Shown: positions 26,347-35,262, numbered from the stretch's first letter. The stretch: 52,861 nucleotides of DNA from JAYEPK01 sp048569615 (GCA_048569615.1 JBLIRK010000019.1:1-52861), one strand, 5' to 3'. Notes: generated by a model not told the origin, from the sequence alone. A program made the numbers and translations.

Positions 26347-28064
26347 TGGGTCCACCTTCCGGACAGATACCTGCCTCTCTGATCGATCTCCTCCATCTTG
26401 TCCCTCGCTTCCTTTCCTTTTGGATAATGGGATAGATAGCCTTTCCAGAACTCATCCTCGAAATTCTGGAGGGAGCCGTGGGTGGAGCGGAAAACCTCGA
26501 AGAAGAGCCTCAGGTCAACCCCTTTTTTCTCAAGCTCAGCTGTCCTCTCGGAAAGCGAGCAGTCTATTACACCCAGCGGGTGCCCTTCATCCTCCGGCAA
26601 GATAATGAAGTTCGATGTTGTGAGGTCGCCGTGAACAACGTCACCACTGTGCATGATGCCCACAAGCGATCCCATCTCCCTCAGGAAGAGCCGCTGCTCC
26701 TCCTCATCGAGCACGTTCAGGCTGGCTGCGAGCCTTGGGCCTCTTAGGGCCTCCATCAGAATCACGCCCTCCTCAAGATCCACATCTAAAACGAAGGGTG
26801 TCCTTATTCCGAGGTCCCTGAAGCTCCTGAGCATCCTGGATTCGTTCTTGGTGCGTACTGCCGTGATGTATCTGTCCATCTCCCGGATCCTGTAGCCCTT
26901 TGATATCCTCTTCTTCTCAACTCCGGGCACACTTCCAAGATCTCTTCTTGTGATGAGCGCCTCTGCACCCCTTCCGATGAGCTCTCCGGCCGGAGGGAGG
27001 GAGCCCCTTTCGATCTCCACTGTTCCGGGGGTCCGTATCCTGCCCACCTCCTTTTCCTCCTTCCAGAGGACCTCTACCTGGTCGGTTCGGAACTTCTGGT
27101 CGATCACAGTGTCCTCCAGTGAGTGTCTTATGCCGCTTTGGTACATCCTCTCCCCGAGCACGGCGATCATCGCTCCGTTGTCCACGGCAAGGTCTGGTGT
27201 CGGGAAAAAGCTTGCCGCTCCCCTTTCCTCCGCCAAGGCTGAGACCATCTCTTTCAATCTTCTGTTGCAGGCGACCCCGCCCCCAAGGAGAACCTCCTCC
27301 GAACCTATATGCGCCATGGCCCTTTCGGTAACCTCGCACAGCATTGAGAAGCACGTTTCCTGAACGGACCTGCAGATCGTCGGGATCGACACCCCTTTCC
27401 TGTATAGGCCCAGGGCAGCTGTGAGAATGCCTGAAAAGGACATGTCCATTCCCTTGACCGAATAGGGCAGCTCCATGAATCCTGGTTCGTTCTCTTCGTC
27501 CCAAATTCCATCCAGAGCGGCCCCCGCCGCCAGCAGTTCGATCTTGGGACCCGCTGGAAAGGGTATTCCGATCTCCCTGCCCAGCTTGTCCAGCATGTTC
27601 CCGATGCCGATGTCCAGGGTCTCCCCCAGAACCATGTACCTCTTCTTCACGAAGGCGATCACCTGGGTATTTCCACCGGATGTGTAAAGCAGAACGGGAT
27701 CTTGGGCCCCGAATAAACTCCCGATCTCCAGGTGAGCGACGCAATGGTTCGAGCCGATGATCGGTATCTCGTTCTTGATGGAAAGTACCCTTCCGATGGT
27801 CGCCCCCACCCTCAGGCAAGGCCCGAGGCCCGGACCCTTGGAGAAGGATATCAGGTCAATGTCCAATTCAGTGATCCCCGCTTCGAGGATGGCTTTTTGG
27901 ACTATTTCGCTGCCTACCACAACATGGTGGTCCGCCGCTTCCCTTGGATGGATGCCTCCGGTTTCGGGCACATACATATCCCGAACATTGGAGATGGGCT
28001 TTCCATCCTTGACCACACCGACACCGAAGGTGTGTGCCGTGGATTCTATTCCCAGTGTGATCAT
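26343..28064 (-). CDS. kae1-bud32: Kae1-Bud32 fusion, KEOPS complex t6A synthase and kinase
   Basis: Bifunctional KEOPS subunit of 573 residues needed for N6-threonylcarbamoyladenosine on ANN-decoding tRNAs. Kae1 occupies about 1-330: LGIESTAHTFGVG, metal ligands H107 and H111 in NHCVAHLEIG, LYTSGGNTQV, LLGGGVACNRRL and DLAVDNGAMIA. Bud32 covers about 360-573: GAEALITRRD, VHGDLTTSNFI (HGD at 478-480) and VIDCSLSERT. The usual Bud32 DFG is DCS here (501-503), with the metal-binding Asp kept. The fusion is known in many euryarchaea. A TATA box lies 28 bp from the ATG. Confidence 0.96.
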   Translation of the reverse strand: MITLGIESTAHTFGVGVVKDGKPISNVRDMYVPETGGIHPREAADHHVVVGSEIVQKAILEAGITELDIDLISFSKGPGLGPCLRVGATIGRVLSIKNEIPIIGSNHCVAHLEIGSLFGAQDPVLLYTSGGNTQVIAFVKKRYMVLGETLDIGIGNMLDKLGREIGIPFPAGPKIELLAAGAALDGIWDEENEPGFMELPYSVKGMDMSFSGILTAALGLYRKGVSIPTICRSVQETCFSMLCEVTERAMAHIGSEEVLLGGGVACNRRLKEMVSALAEERGAASFFPTPDLAVDNGAMIAVLGERMYQSGIRHSLEDTVIDQKFRTDQVEVLWKEEKEVGRIRTPGTVEIERGSLPPAGELIGRGAEALITRRDLGSVPGVEKKRISKGYRIREMDRYITAVRTKNESRMLRSFRDLGIRTPFVLDVDLEEGVILMEALRGPRLAASLNVLDEEEQRLFLREMGSLVGIMHSGDVVHGDLTTSNFIILPEDEGHPLGVIDCSLSERTAELEKKGVDLRLFFEVFRSTHGSLQNFEDEFWKGYLSHYPKGKEARDKMEEIDQRGRYLSGRWTQ

Positions 28065-28085
28065 CCACCGCCCATGGAGAGAACC

Positions 28086-28098
28086 ACTATTTAATTTA
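28086..28098 (-). promoter_or_regulatory. TATA box of kae1-bud32/rdgB
   Basis: Minus-strand TAAATTAAATAGT centred about 28 bp upstream of the ATG at 28064, immediately beyond the stop of the RND exporter gene. Confidence 0.55.
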
Positions 28099-31000
28099 CC
28101 CTTTCATCCGGGGAGCTGGAGCCGTTCATGCCGTTGAATATTGCCTTCCCTCTCAATCCCCTGAACTTCTTCCTTCCCTTGGCCCAGAGTATTAGTAGTA
28201 CCGGAAGGACCACGATGGAGGAAATGAAGGAATAGGTGATGGCGAGGGCGGTAACCTGACCGAACTGTTGAAGGGGAGGCATAGGGCTGAGAGTGAGCAG
28301 GGCGAACCCGGCAACCGTGGTCGCCGCAGCTCCGAAAAGTGCCGACCCTGTGTTAATCAGCGTGTTCTTGGATGCTTCCATCAGGTCCTTTTCCACCTTG
28401 ATGTCCTCGACGAACCTATGGGTTATGTGTATTCCGAATGTGATCCCCAGGCCAACCGTGAGCGCACCGATCGTTATGGTCATGACGTTGAGAGGAATTC
28501 CAACCAGGTACATGGTTCCCACGATCCAGATTACGCAGAATACGACCGGGAGCGTTGCGACAGTTCCCAGGATGATAGCCTTCTCCTCGATGAAGAAAAC
28601 TATGGTCAGGACCACCAGGGAAACAGCTATCGTGATCAGGAGCGATGATATCTGGGATTGCTGCATGGCACTTATTACCACGGCCATGACTATGGACGTG
28701 CCCGTCTCCGAAACCCTCGAAACCTTCTCTTCGTCCATGGAGTCGATGGGCTTGGAAACATCCTTCAACTCATCGTAGAGCTCCCATGCCTCCTTGTCGT
28801 TCTCTGTTCCCACGGTGAATGCTATGGCGGTCATCGTGTAGCTGTCGCCGTCCCTGTAAATGACCCTGCGCGCCTCCGAGGGGGAGTTATCGTAATATGC
28901 ATCATAGACCTCTTTGATCTCCTGACTGTTGGTTCCTTCAAAGGGCATTCCTGATTCGATGTCAAAATATGTGGTATAGAGGACGACGAAGGGATCACTT
29001 GAATCCTGGGCTCCCTTTCTCAAAGCATGCTCCCTAAGGGAATAGAGGATGAAATCCGCATTCGGCTTGCGCTCCGCCCCCTCTCCTTCGTAAGAGATGT
29101 AATCCGAATCAATCTCCACCGCCATGGCCATGGTATCGTTCATTGCTCTCAGAACTTCTGGGTCCGTGACATCCCCTTCCACTATTATGATGCCGAGGTC
29201 CCCGGAGCCTCCGAGCCGGAAATTGGTGAATACGTAGGCCAGGTCCTCTGATTCCTGGAGTCCTTCCGGGAGAAAGTCGTTCACATCGAAGACGATCTCG
29301 CTTTGAAGGGCTGCGGCTAGCATCCCCGTTGTGACGAGACCCACGATTACGAGGATCAACGCAGGGTGCTTCTCCGCCCTGAGCGACATTCCCAGTATCA
29401 TCCTGTTTATCAGCTTGCGGTTGTTCTCTTCCTTCTCGCAGAGGTCGCACTCCCCCTCCTTGAACTTCAGAAAGAGCGCTTTCCCCCTGCTTGCCTTCCA
29501 CCCATCCCAGAGTTTCTTGACAGAGGGCACGAACACCAGCATTATGAAGAAGCTGGAAAGGATGCCCACAGCTGCCATTACCCCGAACTGAGTGATGATC
29601 CCCACGGGTGAGAACAGGTTGGAAAGGAAGGCGAACACTGTTGTGAAGGTGGCAAGGAGGAGCGCCATTCCTACCGAGCCGCTCATGGCCTTGATGGATT
29701 CCTTCACAGTCTTTCCCTTCCTTATCTCCTCCCTGTACCTCATGGTGAGGTGGATGCCGTAATCTATACCCAATCCGATTATCAACACCGGAACAGCTGT
29801 TATCATGGGATTCGAAGGATATCCTACAAGGGAGCCGAAGCCGTACATCCAAATGATGGCCATGGAAAGGCCGATTATGTTGAGAGCCGTATCGAATATA
29901 TTCTTGTATATCAAGGCCAGTATGAGGATAACAAGGCCAAGAGCGATAGGGAGCAGTATCATCATTGTCCTCATGGAGGCATCTGTGATCCTTTGATCGA
30001 TCAGGGCGCTCGGGAGGGAATGTATCTTCAATCTTGATTCCTCGTCGAAATCAGTAACTACCTTCGATATGTTTCCCTCGATCTCCTTGAGTTTCTCCGG
30101 GTCCTCGTCCCACATATCGAAAAGGGAGTAGTCCAAATGTGCGTTCATTATTGCTCCGTCGGCTGAGAACATGCCGATGGAGGGATCGAAATCCTCCGTC
30201 AGGAAATTCACAATAACGAACTGTCCGAAATAGAACTGCTGGACCATTCTGCTCAGGGCCAATGGATTTCCCATGCTCCGGGAGATGTCCAGGAGCGAAC
30301 CCATCCTTTCCCTTGCACGGCTCGCATTCTCCTTGAGGTACTTCAGCTCGTTAGTTGAGGACACGGAGAGTATTGTGCCTGAAAGTGTCTCATTAATGGA
30401 TTCGAGCGCATCTGTCAGCTTCTGGTAAGCTCCCATGCCCTCTGGAGTGAATCCCATCAGAACATAGGGGGAGGACATTATGCTCTCGTTGGTATAGTTG
30501 AATGCCAGGAGGTACCCGATCTCATCCTTCAGGTCCTTGTCTTCCGGGAAACCCTGGAAATACTGAGTAGCGTTCGAATACGGGACAACTTTTTCCTCGG
30601 GTTCCGTGACGTAACCGATGAAATCGCTCATCTCAAGGGAAAGGTTGAGAACCGCATCCGAGAGGTCTTCCTCATCCGCTGGACCCGTTCCGTTGAGGGT
30701 GCTCAGGAAATGATCGGTCTCGTTGCTCAGATCTCCTATGGGGGGGAGGTAGGAGTCCAAGATCGATGCCTTATCCGAGATGTCGTCAGCGAAATCAACC
30801 GACAGCCTCATCTGGTACATCGAGGAGGCAGGCGACATCGGGTAGAAGCCGAGCTCACCGGAGTCCTTCCACTCGGCGTATGTTTCGTCTTCCACGATCC
30901 TGTCTGAGAGCTTCACCATTTCAGTGAAACCTTCCTTGGTTACCATGTCGCCGTCGCCGGACCTCACAAGGATCAGGAATGGGTAGGTCGATGTGAACTT

Positions 31001-31183
31001 ATCCTGATATTCCGAGTTGGCCCTGGCAACCTCCATGTCGGGCATGAACTGCTCCTGGTCGAATGACTGCTCCATAGGTTTTGCGATCATGAGTGCCACG
31101 GATCCCGCAGTGATCAGTAAAATGAGAACTATCCCTATCCAGGGATGCTTTGTTGTGAAGCTTCCGACTTTCTCGGTGATCAT
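28091..31183 (-). CDS. RND superfamily (MMPL-like, COG1033) exporter
   Basis: Large membrane transporter of 1030 residues with the duplicated RND layout: a helix near the N-terminus, a large external domain of about 350 residues, five or six helices with VLIIGLGIDYGIHLTMRYREE, then a second copy of helix, external domain and helices with LTVGLGITFGIHITHRFVEDI. The GxGxxxGIHxxxR motifs in both halves carry acidic or polar residues expected in the proton path. The middle cytoplasmic loop has GECDLCEKE, an unusual CxxC. Substrate (lipid, isoprenoid or peptide) is unknown. A TATA-like box at 31215-31224 precedes the ATG. Confidence 0.9.
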   Translation of the reverse strand: MITEKVGSFTTKHPWIGIVLILLITAGSVALMIAKPMEQSFDQEQFMPDMEVARANSEYQDKFTSTYPFLILVRSGDGDMVTKEGFTEMVKLSDRIVEDETYAEWKDSGELGFYPMSPASSMYQMRLSVDFADDISDKASILDSYLPPIGDLSNETDHFLSTLNGTGPADEEDLSDAVLNLSLEMSDFIGYVTEPEEKVVPYSNATQYFQGFPEDKDLKDEIGYLLAFNYTNESIMSSPYVLMGFTPEGMGAYQKLTDALESINETLSGTILSVSSTNELKYLKENASRARERMGSLLDISRSMGNPLALSRMVQQFYFGQFVIVNFLTEDFDPSIGMFSADGAIMNAHLDYSLFDMWDEDPEKLKEIEGNISKVVTDFDEESRLKIHSLPSALIDQRITDASMRTMMILLPIALGLVILILALIYKNIFDTALNIIGLSMAIIWMYGFGSLVGYPSNPMITAVPVLIIGLGIDYGIHLTMRYREEIRKGKTVKESIKAMSGSVGMALLLATFTTVFAFLSNLFSPVGIITQFGVMAAVGILSSFFIMLVFVPSVKKLWDGWKASRGKALFLKFKEGECDLCEKEENNRKLINRMILGMSLRAEKHPALILVIVGLVTTGMLAAALQSEIVFDVNDFLPEGLQESEDLAYVFTNFRLGGSGDLGIIIVEGDVTDPEVLRAMNDTMAMAVEIDSDYISYEGEGAERKPNADFILYSLREHALRKGAQDSSDPFVVLYTTYFDIESGMPFEGTNSQEIKEVYDAYYDNSPSEARRVIYRDGDSYTMTAIAFTVGTENDKEAWELYDELKDVSKPIDSMDEEKVSRVSETGTSIVMAVVISAMQQSQISSLLITIAVSLVVLTIVFFIEEKAIILGTVATLPVVFCVIWIVGTMYLVGIPLNVMTITIGALTVGLGITFGIHITHRFVEDIKVEKDLMEASKNTLINTGSALFGAAATTVAGFALLTLSPMPPLQQFGQVTALAITYSFISSIVVLPVLLILWAKGRKKFRGLRGKAIFNGMNGSSSPDERVN

Positions 31184-31214
31184 GTCAACGCCTTGTCCAG
31201 CCTATCCTGCGCTA

Positions 31215-31224
31215 GTATTTATTC
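31215..31224 (-). promoter_or_regulatory. TATA-like box of the RND exporter gene
   Basis: Minus-strand GAATAAATAC, predicted start near 31193, leader about 10 nt. It faces the divergent regulator promoter across an AT-rich spacer of about 100 bp. Confidence 0.5.
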
Positions 31225-31328
31225 ATTATGGCTATTTTTTACAAACATTATTCAAGAATTTTAAAAATCTGTGAAAATTTCTTAAATTAATTGGTGGAAC
31301 TTGATAAAAACTAATCTAAAAATAAAAA

Positions 31329-31337
31329 ATATATACT
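31329..31337 (+). promoter_or_regulatory. TATA box of the duplicated HTH regulator
   Basis: ATATATACT about 28 bp before the ATG at 31361. This placement makes the earlier TTG at 31301 an unlikely start. Confidence 0.55.
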
Positions 31338-31360
31338 CCGGACGTCGTAGGCTAGCTCGC

Positions 31361-32545
31361 ATGATGGAGCTGACCCCCAATGAGAGTCATGTGATGCTCT
31401 CATTAATAACCAATCCCGAACACAGCGATACGGAGCTTTCGGAAGCCGTGGGCATGAACCCATTTACCTTCAACAAGGTAAAGAATTCGATCCTCAAAAG
31501 AGGATTGCTAAGAAGGGAGCTTGTGCCCAACTATGGAAGGGTTGGTTTCGAGCTTCTTGTCGTAAGTTTCGGGGGGAGGATAGAGACATTCCTGGACCCC
31601 GTTTCGCGAATGGAGATGCTCCAGAAACTGGAAGGTGAGATCCCAACCCATTTCTTCTTCAGGCTGATGGAGGCGACACAGGGGCTGGGTCTTCATGCCC
31701 TCGAGGATTTTACCTTGTTTAAGAAAGGGCTGGTTCTGAAGAGGAAGATTGCTTCGTTCATGGGTGACAATCTATCATCAATAGAGCATGTTGCCTTCTC
31801 ATTCCGTGATATACGTATGGAGAAGTTCTTCGATCTAGGGGACCTGCTTTCTGATATCTACGGAAATGGTATGGAGGTCCCGAAACTAGAACCAACGTCG
31901 CCGGCGCAGAAGGCGGCATCCATCTCATGGTTCGATTTCTTCAATTATGATAGGAAAGGGAACGGCTCGGATATCGACGACAGGGAAATGGACATCATGA
32001 AGGTACTTGTTTCCCGTCCGATGCTGAGCGATCCCGAGCTTTGCGAGCTACTCTCCATGAGCAGATACAAACTTAGGAAGGCAAGGGACTCCTTCTATGA
32101 GAGAGGACTCCTGAAACCCCTACTGATACCTGATCCGAGGGTGCTCGGTCTGGATGTGATCATTTTCACACACGCTATGTTCAAACCGGAATGCCAGCCA
32201 ATGGAGCTGCTTCACCAGTATTCGGAGCATTTCCCACCCAACCTTATACTGGTCGTTTCTGACTTTCAGGAAGCGGTTGCACTCGGTGTTTACAGGACCC
32301 TTTCCGAAGGAGTGAATGCCCAGAAACGAATGATCGAGGAGCTATCCGCCCAGAATGTCCTTGAAAAGGAGCCGGTATCCCATATATTCTCCCTGCCGAA
32401 CTGCAGGGGCGACTGGCCGCTAACGCTGCAAGGTCCGCTGATGAACAAGGGGGACTGGGCCCTATCACCCCAGGTCATGGAATGGCTGGTCAAGATCAGC
32501 CCGAGGGGTCCAGGATCTCGACGTCGCAGTCCGCGATCCTCTTGA
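31361..32545 (+). CDS. internally duplicated winged-helix (Lrp-like) DNA-binding protein
   Basis: Protein of 394 residues built from two similar halves. Half 1 begins LTPNESHVMLSLITNP, then SDTELSEAVGMNPFTFNKVK and RGLLRRELVPN; half 2 begins IDDREMDIMKVLVSRP, then SDPELCELLSMSRYKLRKAR and RGLLKPLLIPD. Each helix-turn-helix is followed by an alpha/beta segment (FELLVVSFGG; LDVIIFTHAM) similar to the effector part of Lrp/AsnC proteins. It is divergent from the RND exporter, which it may regulate (inference). Its last 50 nt overlap the opposing MBL-fold gene; the C-terminal PRGPGSRRRSPRSS lies in that overlap and looks like an unconserved extension. Confidence 0.72.
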   Translation: MMELTPNESHVMLSLITNPEHSDTELSEAVGMNPFTFNKVKNSILKRGLLRRELVPNYGRVGFELLVVSFGGRIETFLDPVSRMEMLQKLEGEIPTHFFFRLMEATQGLGLHALEDFTLFKKGLVLKRKIASFMGDNLSSIEHVAFSFRDIRMEKFFDLGDLLSDIYGNGMEVPKLEPTSPAQKAASISWFDFFNYDRKGNGSDIDDREMDIMKVLVSRPMLSDPELCELLSMSRYKLRKARDSFYERGLLKPLLIPDPRVLGLDVIIFTHAMFKPECQPMELLHQYSEHFPPNLILVVSDFQEAVALGVYRTLSEGVNAQKRMIEELSAQNVLEKEPVSHIFSLPNCRGDWPLTLQGPLMNKGDWALSPQVMEWLVKISPRGPGSRRRSPRSS

Positions 32546-33110
32546 AATTCTCAGCGTCCTCCCTTCCTCCGATAATATCTCCCCAATGCATGGGTATCGC
32601 TTTCTTGGGTTTAAGTATCTTAACTGCTTCGGCCGCTTCCTTGGAGGTCATAGTGTAAGTTCCGCCCACAGGGAGGAGAGCGACATCGATGTCCCTGACC
32701 TTCTTCATCTCTGGGATTATATCGGTATCTCCCGAGTGGTAGATCCTGTAACCTTTGATATCGGCGACGAATCCCAGCCATTTATTTGATCCCGGGTGGA
32801 ATTCCTTCTTGGGATTGTATGCCGGATGGCCTTCCACGGTGATATTCCCTATCTTCTTGCTCTCGCCGGGTGAGAGCGTTATCGTTCCGGGGAACTTGGC
32901 CGCCACGTCAGCGGGACCGATTATCATTGTGGAGCTCTTCCTGAGCTTCCCGATGTCCTCCTCGCTCATGTGGTCGAAATGTGAGTGTGTGATCAATATG
33001 TAATCTGCTTTGGGGCTCCCTTGGACCTTCCATGGATCGATATATATGTTTCCAATTTCGGTCTCTATACGAAAAGAAGCGTGACCCAGCCATGTTATCT
33101 TCGGATCCAT
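32496..33110 (-). CDS. metallo-beta-lactamase fold hydrolase (UPF0173-like)
   Basis: MBL-fold metal-dependent hydrolase of 204 residues, COG2220 type. Motifs: TWLGHASFRIET, the metal site THSHFDHM (H-x-H-x-D-H), GHPAYN, YHSGDTDIIPEM with the bridging Asp, and AIPMHWGDIIGG with the last His. Substrate unknown; UPF0173 relatives are annotated as L-ascorbate-6-phosphate lactonase-like but that is not supported here. GGAGGT precedes the ATG at 33110, which is preferred over the ATG at 33125. It has its own TATA-like region near 33150-33160 and is convergent with the regulator. Confidence 0.9.
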   Translation of the reverse strand: MDPKITWLGHASFRIETEIGNIYIDPWKVQGSPKADYILITHSHFDHMSEEDIGKLRKSSTMIIGPADVAAKFPGTITLSPGESKKIGNITVEGHPAYNPKKEFHPGSNKWLGFVADIKGYRIYHSGDTDIIPEMKKVRDIDVALLPVGGTYTMTSKEAAEAVKILKPKKAIPMHWGDIIGGREDAENFKRIADCDVEILDPSG

Positions 33111-33214
33111 GATTTTACCTCCCATGCTATTCTTTCAATGATGTTTTCGGATATATAATATTACTTTAGGTAAAGTCAGAGCATTATAAGGAGTGCATCG
33201 GAGATATTTCCCCG

Positions 33215-34192
33215 TCATGGCCTTAGCCTCTTTCCGCATTTCGGGCAGATGGCATCCTTTCCCTCGTAGTGCATGCCCTTCCCGCCGCATTTAGGGCAGT
33301 TGATCCTGGAAAAGAATTCCTCGAGCCATGCGTCCCTGACATCCTCCTCATCGGCTTTTAGGGCCTTGTTCAGTATCTCCTTCTGTTTCTTGCCGGTTGT
33401 CAATGCCATGAGCTCCTCGCTGCTTGCATGGAGCTTCTTGACAACCTCTTCGGCCTCCTCGGATTTTGGTTTGATAAGGAACGCTATCGGGATCGCACCG
33501 ACCATTCCGGCGAAGTGGGCCACGTGGCTTACCTCGTCATCCGACCGGACGAGGATCATGAGTGCTGAGAAGCCCCCGTAAAGAAGGATTATCAGGGATA
33601 TCGGCCATTTTTTCAGTATTATCAGCGGGAAGTAGATCTCCTCTCTTGGATAGAGATACCAGAAACCTCCGAGCAGTCCGAAGATACATCCAGAAGCACC
33701 GATGGACACGGAGGTCATGCTGTGCCCCAGGACATCAAATGGCGAGATGGAAAGGACCACAGCTCCGGCTATGATCCCCGACCCATAATAGAGTATCAAG
33801 AATCTCTTCCATCCTATCTTGTGCTCAAGCTGGGTGCCAAGAATGAACAGGCCCAGAAAATTCATCATGACGTGCAGGAAGTCGTTATGCAGGAACATGG
33901 ATGTGAGGAACTGGTGTATCTCGATATCGTCCACTATGCTGGCCGGTCTGAAACCGAGATCGCGGAATAAGACATCCCTTGAAACATGGATCGATTCACC
34001 GACCAGGGGGAGAGATGAGAAAATATCGCTTGTCATGACGAACTGGGCCACGAATATCAAGATGATTGAGGCGGACAGTACGTTGGTTGCCGTTGCTTTC
34101 TTTAACCAGGGTAGCAGAACAGAGAGAATGGCAGAAGCCAGGACCATGATGAAGAGGACCCATGAATGATCACCTGACAGGAAAGCCGTCAA
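33215..34192 (-). CDS. rhomboid intramembrane serine protease with C-terminal zinc ribbon
   Basis: Intramembrane protease of 325 residues with about seven helices. FLHNDFLHVMMNFLGLFILG is the L1-helix 2 signature, the nucleophile S167 lies in SIGASGCIFGLLG, and the catalytic H226 in HVAHFAGMVGAI. After the membrane core, a cytoplasmic linker of about 50 residues leads to a zinc ribbon CPKCGGKGMHYEG...CPKCGKRLRP. The TTG start overlaps the PPAT-DUF84 stop as TTGA, so translation is probably coupled. Natural substrates are unknown; the membrane-anchored surface proteins in this window are candidates only by inference. Confidence 0.92.
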   Translation of the reverse strand: MTAFLSGDHSWVLFIMVLASAILSVLLPWLKKATATNVLSASIILIFVAQFVMTSDIFSSLPLVGESIHVSRDVLFRDLGFRPASIVDDIEIHQFLTSMFLHNDFLHVMMNFLGLFILGTQLEHKIGWKRFLILYYGSGIIAGAVVLSISPFDVLGHSMTSVSIGASGCIFGLLGGFWYLYPREEIYFPLIILKKWPISLIILLYGGFSALMILVRSDDEVSHVAHFAGMVGAIPIAFLIKPKSEEAEEVVKKLHASSEELMALTTGKKQKEILNKALKADEEDVRDAWLEEFFSRINCPKCGGKGMHYEGKDAICPKCGKRLRP

Positions 34193-35241
34193 AAGGAGCC
34201 ACTCCCCCGAACGATCCCGTTCCTCTCATGTAGGACCTTCCACGCATTGTTAAGTGAGAAGAGGGCCATCCTGCACGCTTCCTCGACCAGGTCGACTCGG
34301 GAGACCGAGCCGTCGGAAAGGTCCTCAATGAGTGTAGTCCTTGTTCCCTGGATATCAAGGGCCTCCCTGTGTCTTCCTTTGAAGACCATTATCTCCTCTA
34401 CAAGGTGCGGTGGTATCTCGAGCCCGCTGCTGAAGCCGGTCCCTGATCCTCTGTCGGATTCGATATGGCAGCAGTGGAGCAGCACCCATTTCCCTTCGAA
34501 CTCCAGAGGACCTGCCTCTATTCCGACGAAATAATCGAACTGGGTTATCTCGGATCCCCGGCATCTATCCCTCGCCATCCTTGCCCTCTCCCGGGCGCCT
34601 TTGAAGATATTCCCATCCTTCCAGCCTGCCCCGGAACGGACATCATACTGGAGAAGCTGGATGCTATGCGCATATCTCCTGAAAGCGGCAGTCAAACCCA
34701 ATGCTTTATCCTGATTCTTGGAGCCCAGGTGAACGCAGAGCATGTGCGGATTTCCCGGGGAGCTGATCCCTCCTACGGGATTTCCATCCCTATCGATCTC
34801 GCCCCTTTGGACCCTGGTGGAGGACACCCTTTTTCCGTCGGGATCCCTTTTCATAGGGATGACAAACCTTTCAAGAGGGGGAAGGCCCCTCCTCCCCCTC
34901 TCCTTGTCTATTTCGTCAGCGGTATGTTTTGTCTCCTCGGACACCACGATGGAATCGATCTCGCTCCTTACTGCAAATCCGAATCTGTCGCTGATCTCTC
35001 TTATGGAATACTGGACATCATACCTATCTGAGAGCTTTCTCAGCTCATATTCCAGATCCTTCCTCCTGCTATCAAAGGGTTCGACCTTCCTTTCCCGGGT
35101 TCTCACAGCCATCTCGTCGCTGGTAAGGCCCACCGACACCCTCTTTCCCTGCCTGAAGGCCTCCTCGAGGAGGGCCAGGTGGCCGGAGTGGAGCGGGGAG
35201 AAGGTTCCTCCGAGGCAGATGTTTCTCTTCCTTCTTCCCAT
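34189..35241 (-). CDS. coaD: fusion of archaeal phosphopantetheine adenylyltransferase and DUF84 (inosine/xanthosine triphosphatase-like) domain
   Basis: Two-domain protein of 350 residues. Residues 1-155 are a nucleotidyltransferase with GGTFSPLHSGH (HSGH at 18-21), SVGLTSDEM, and VSSTRVQRGEID, the archaeal PPAT (COG1019) type that makes dephospho-CoA from 4'-phosphopantetheine and ATP. Residues about 167-340 are a DUF84/YjjX-like domain: VHLGSKNQDKALGL, FVGIEAG-like YFVGIEAGPLEFEGKWVL, and FSSGLEIPPHL, a family that hydrolyses ITP/XTP. The two are in one frame with no stop or gap. It sits between the DUF2116 gene (21-nt gap) and rhomboid (overlap). Confidence 0.9.
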   Translation of the reverse strand: MGRRKRNICLGGTFSPLHSGHLALLEEAFRQGKRVSVGLTSDEMAVRTRERKVEPFDSRRKDLEYELRKLSDRYDVQYSIREISDRFGFAVRSEIDSIVVSEETKHTADEIDKERGRRGLPPLERFVIPMKRDPDGKRVSSTRVQRGEIDRDGNPVGGISSPGNPHMLCVHLGSKNQDKALGLTAAFRRYAHSIQLLQYDVRSGAGWKDGNIFKGARERARMARDRCRGSEITQFDYFVGIEAGPLEFEGKWVLLHCCHIESDRGSGTGFSSGLEIPPHLVEEIMVFKGRHREALDIQGTRTTLIEDLSDGSVSRVDLVEEACRMALFSLNNAWKVLHERNGIVRGSGSF

Positions 35242-35262
35242 TTCCCCACACCTCCGGTCGGA

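Noticed and set aside
31230..31300. Inverted repeat AAGAATTTT / AAAATTTCTT between exporter and regulator
   Set aside because: Imperfect by one base and within very AT-rich promoter sequence; could be chance.
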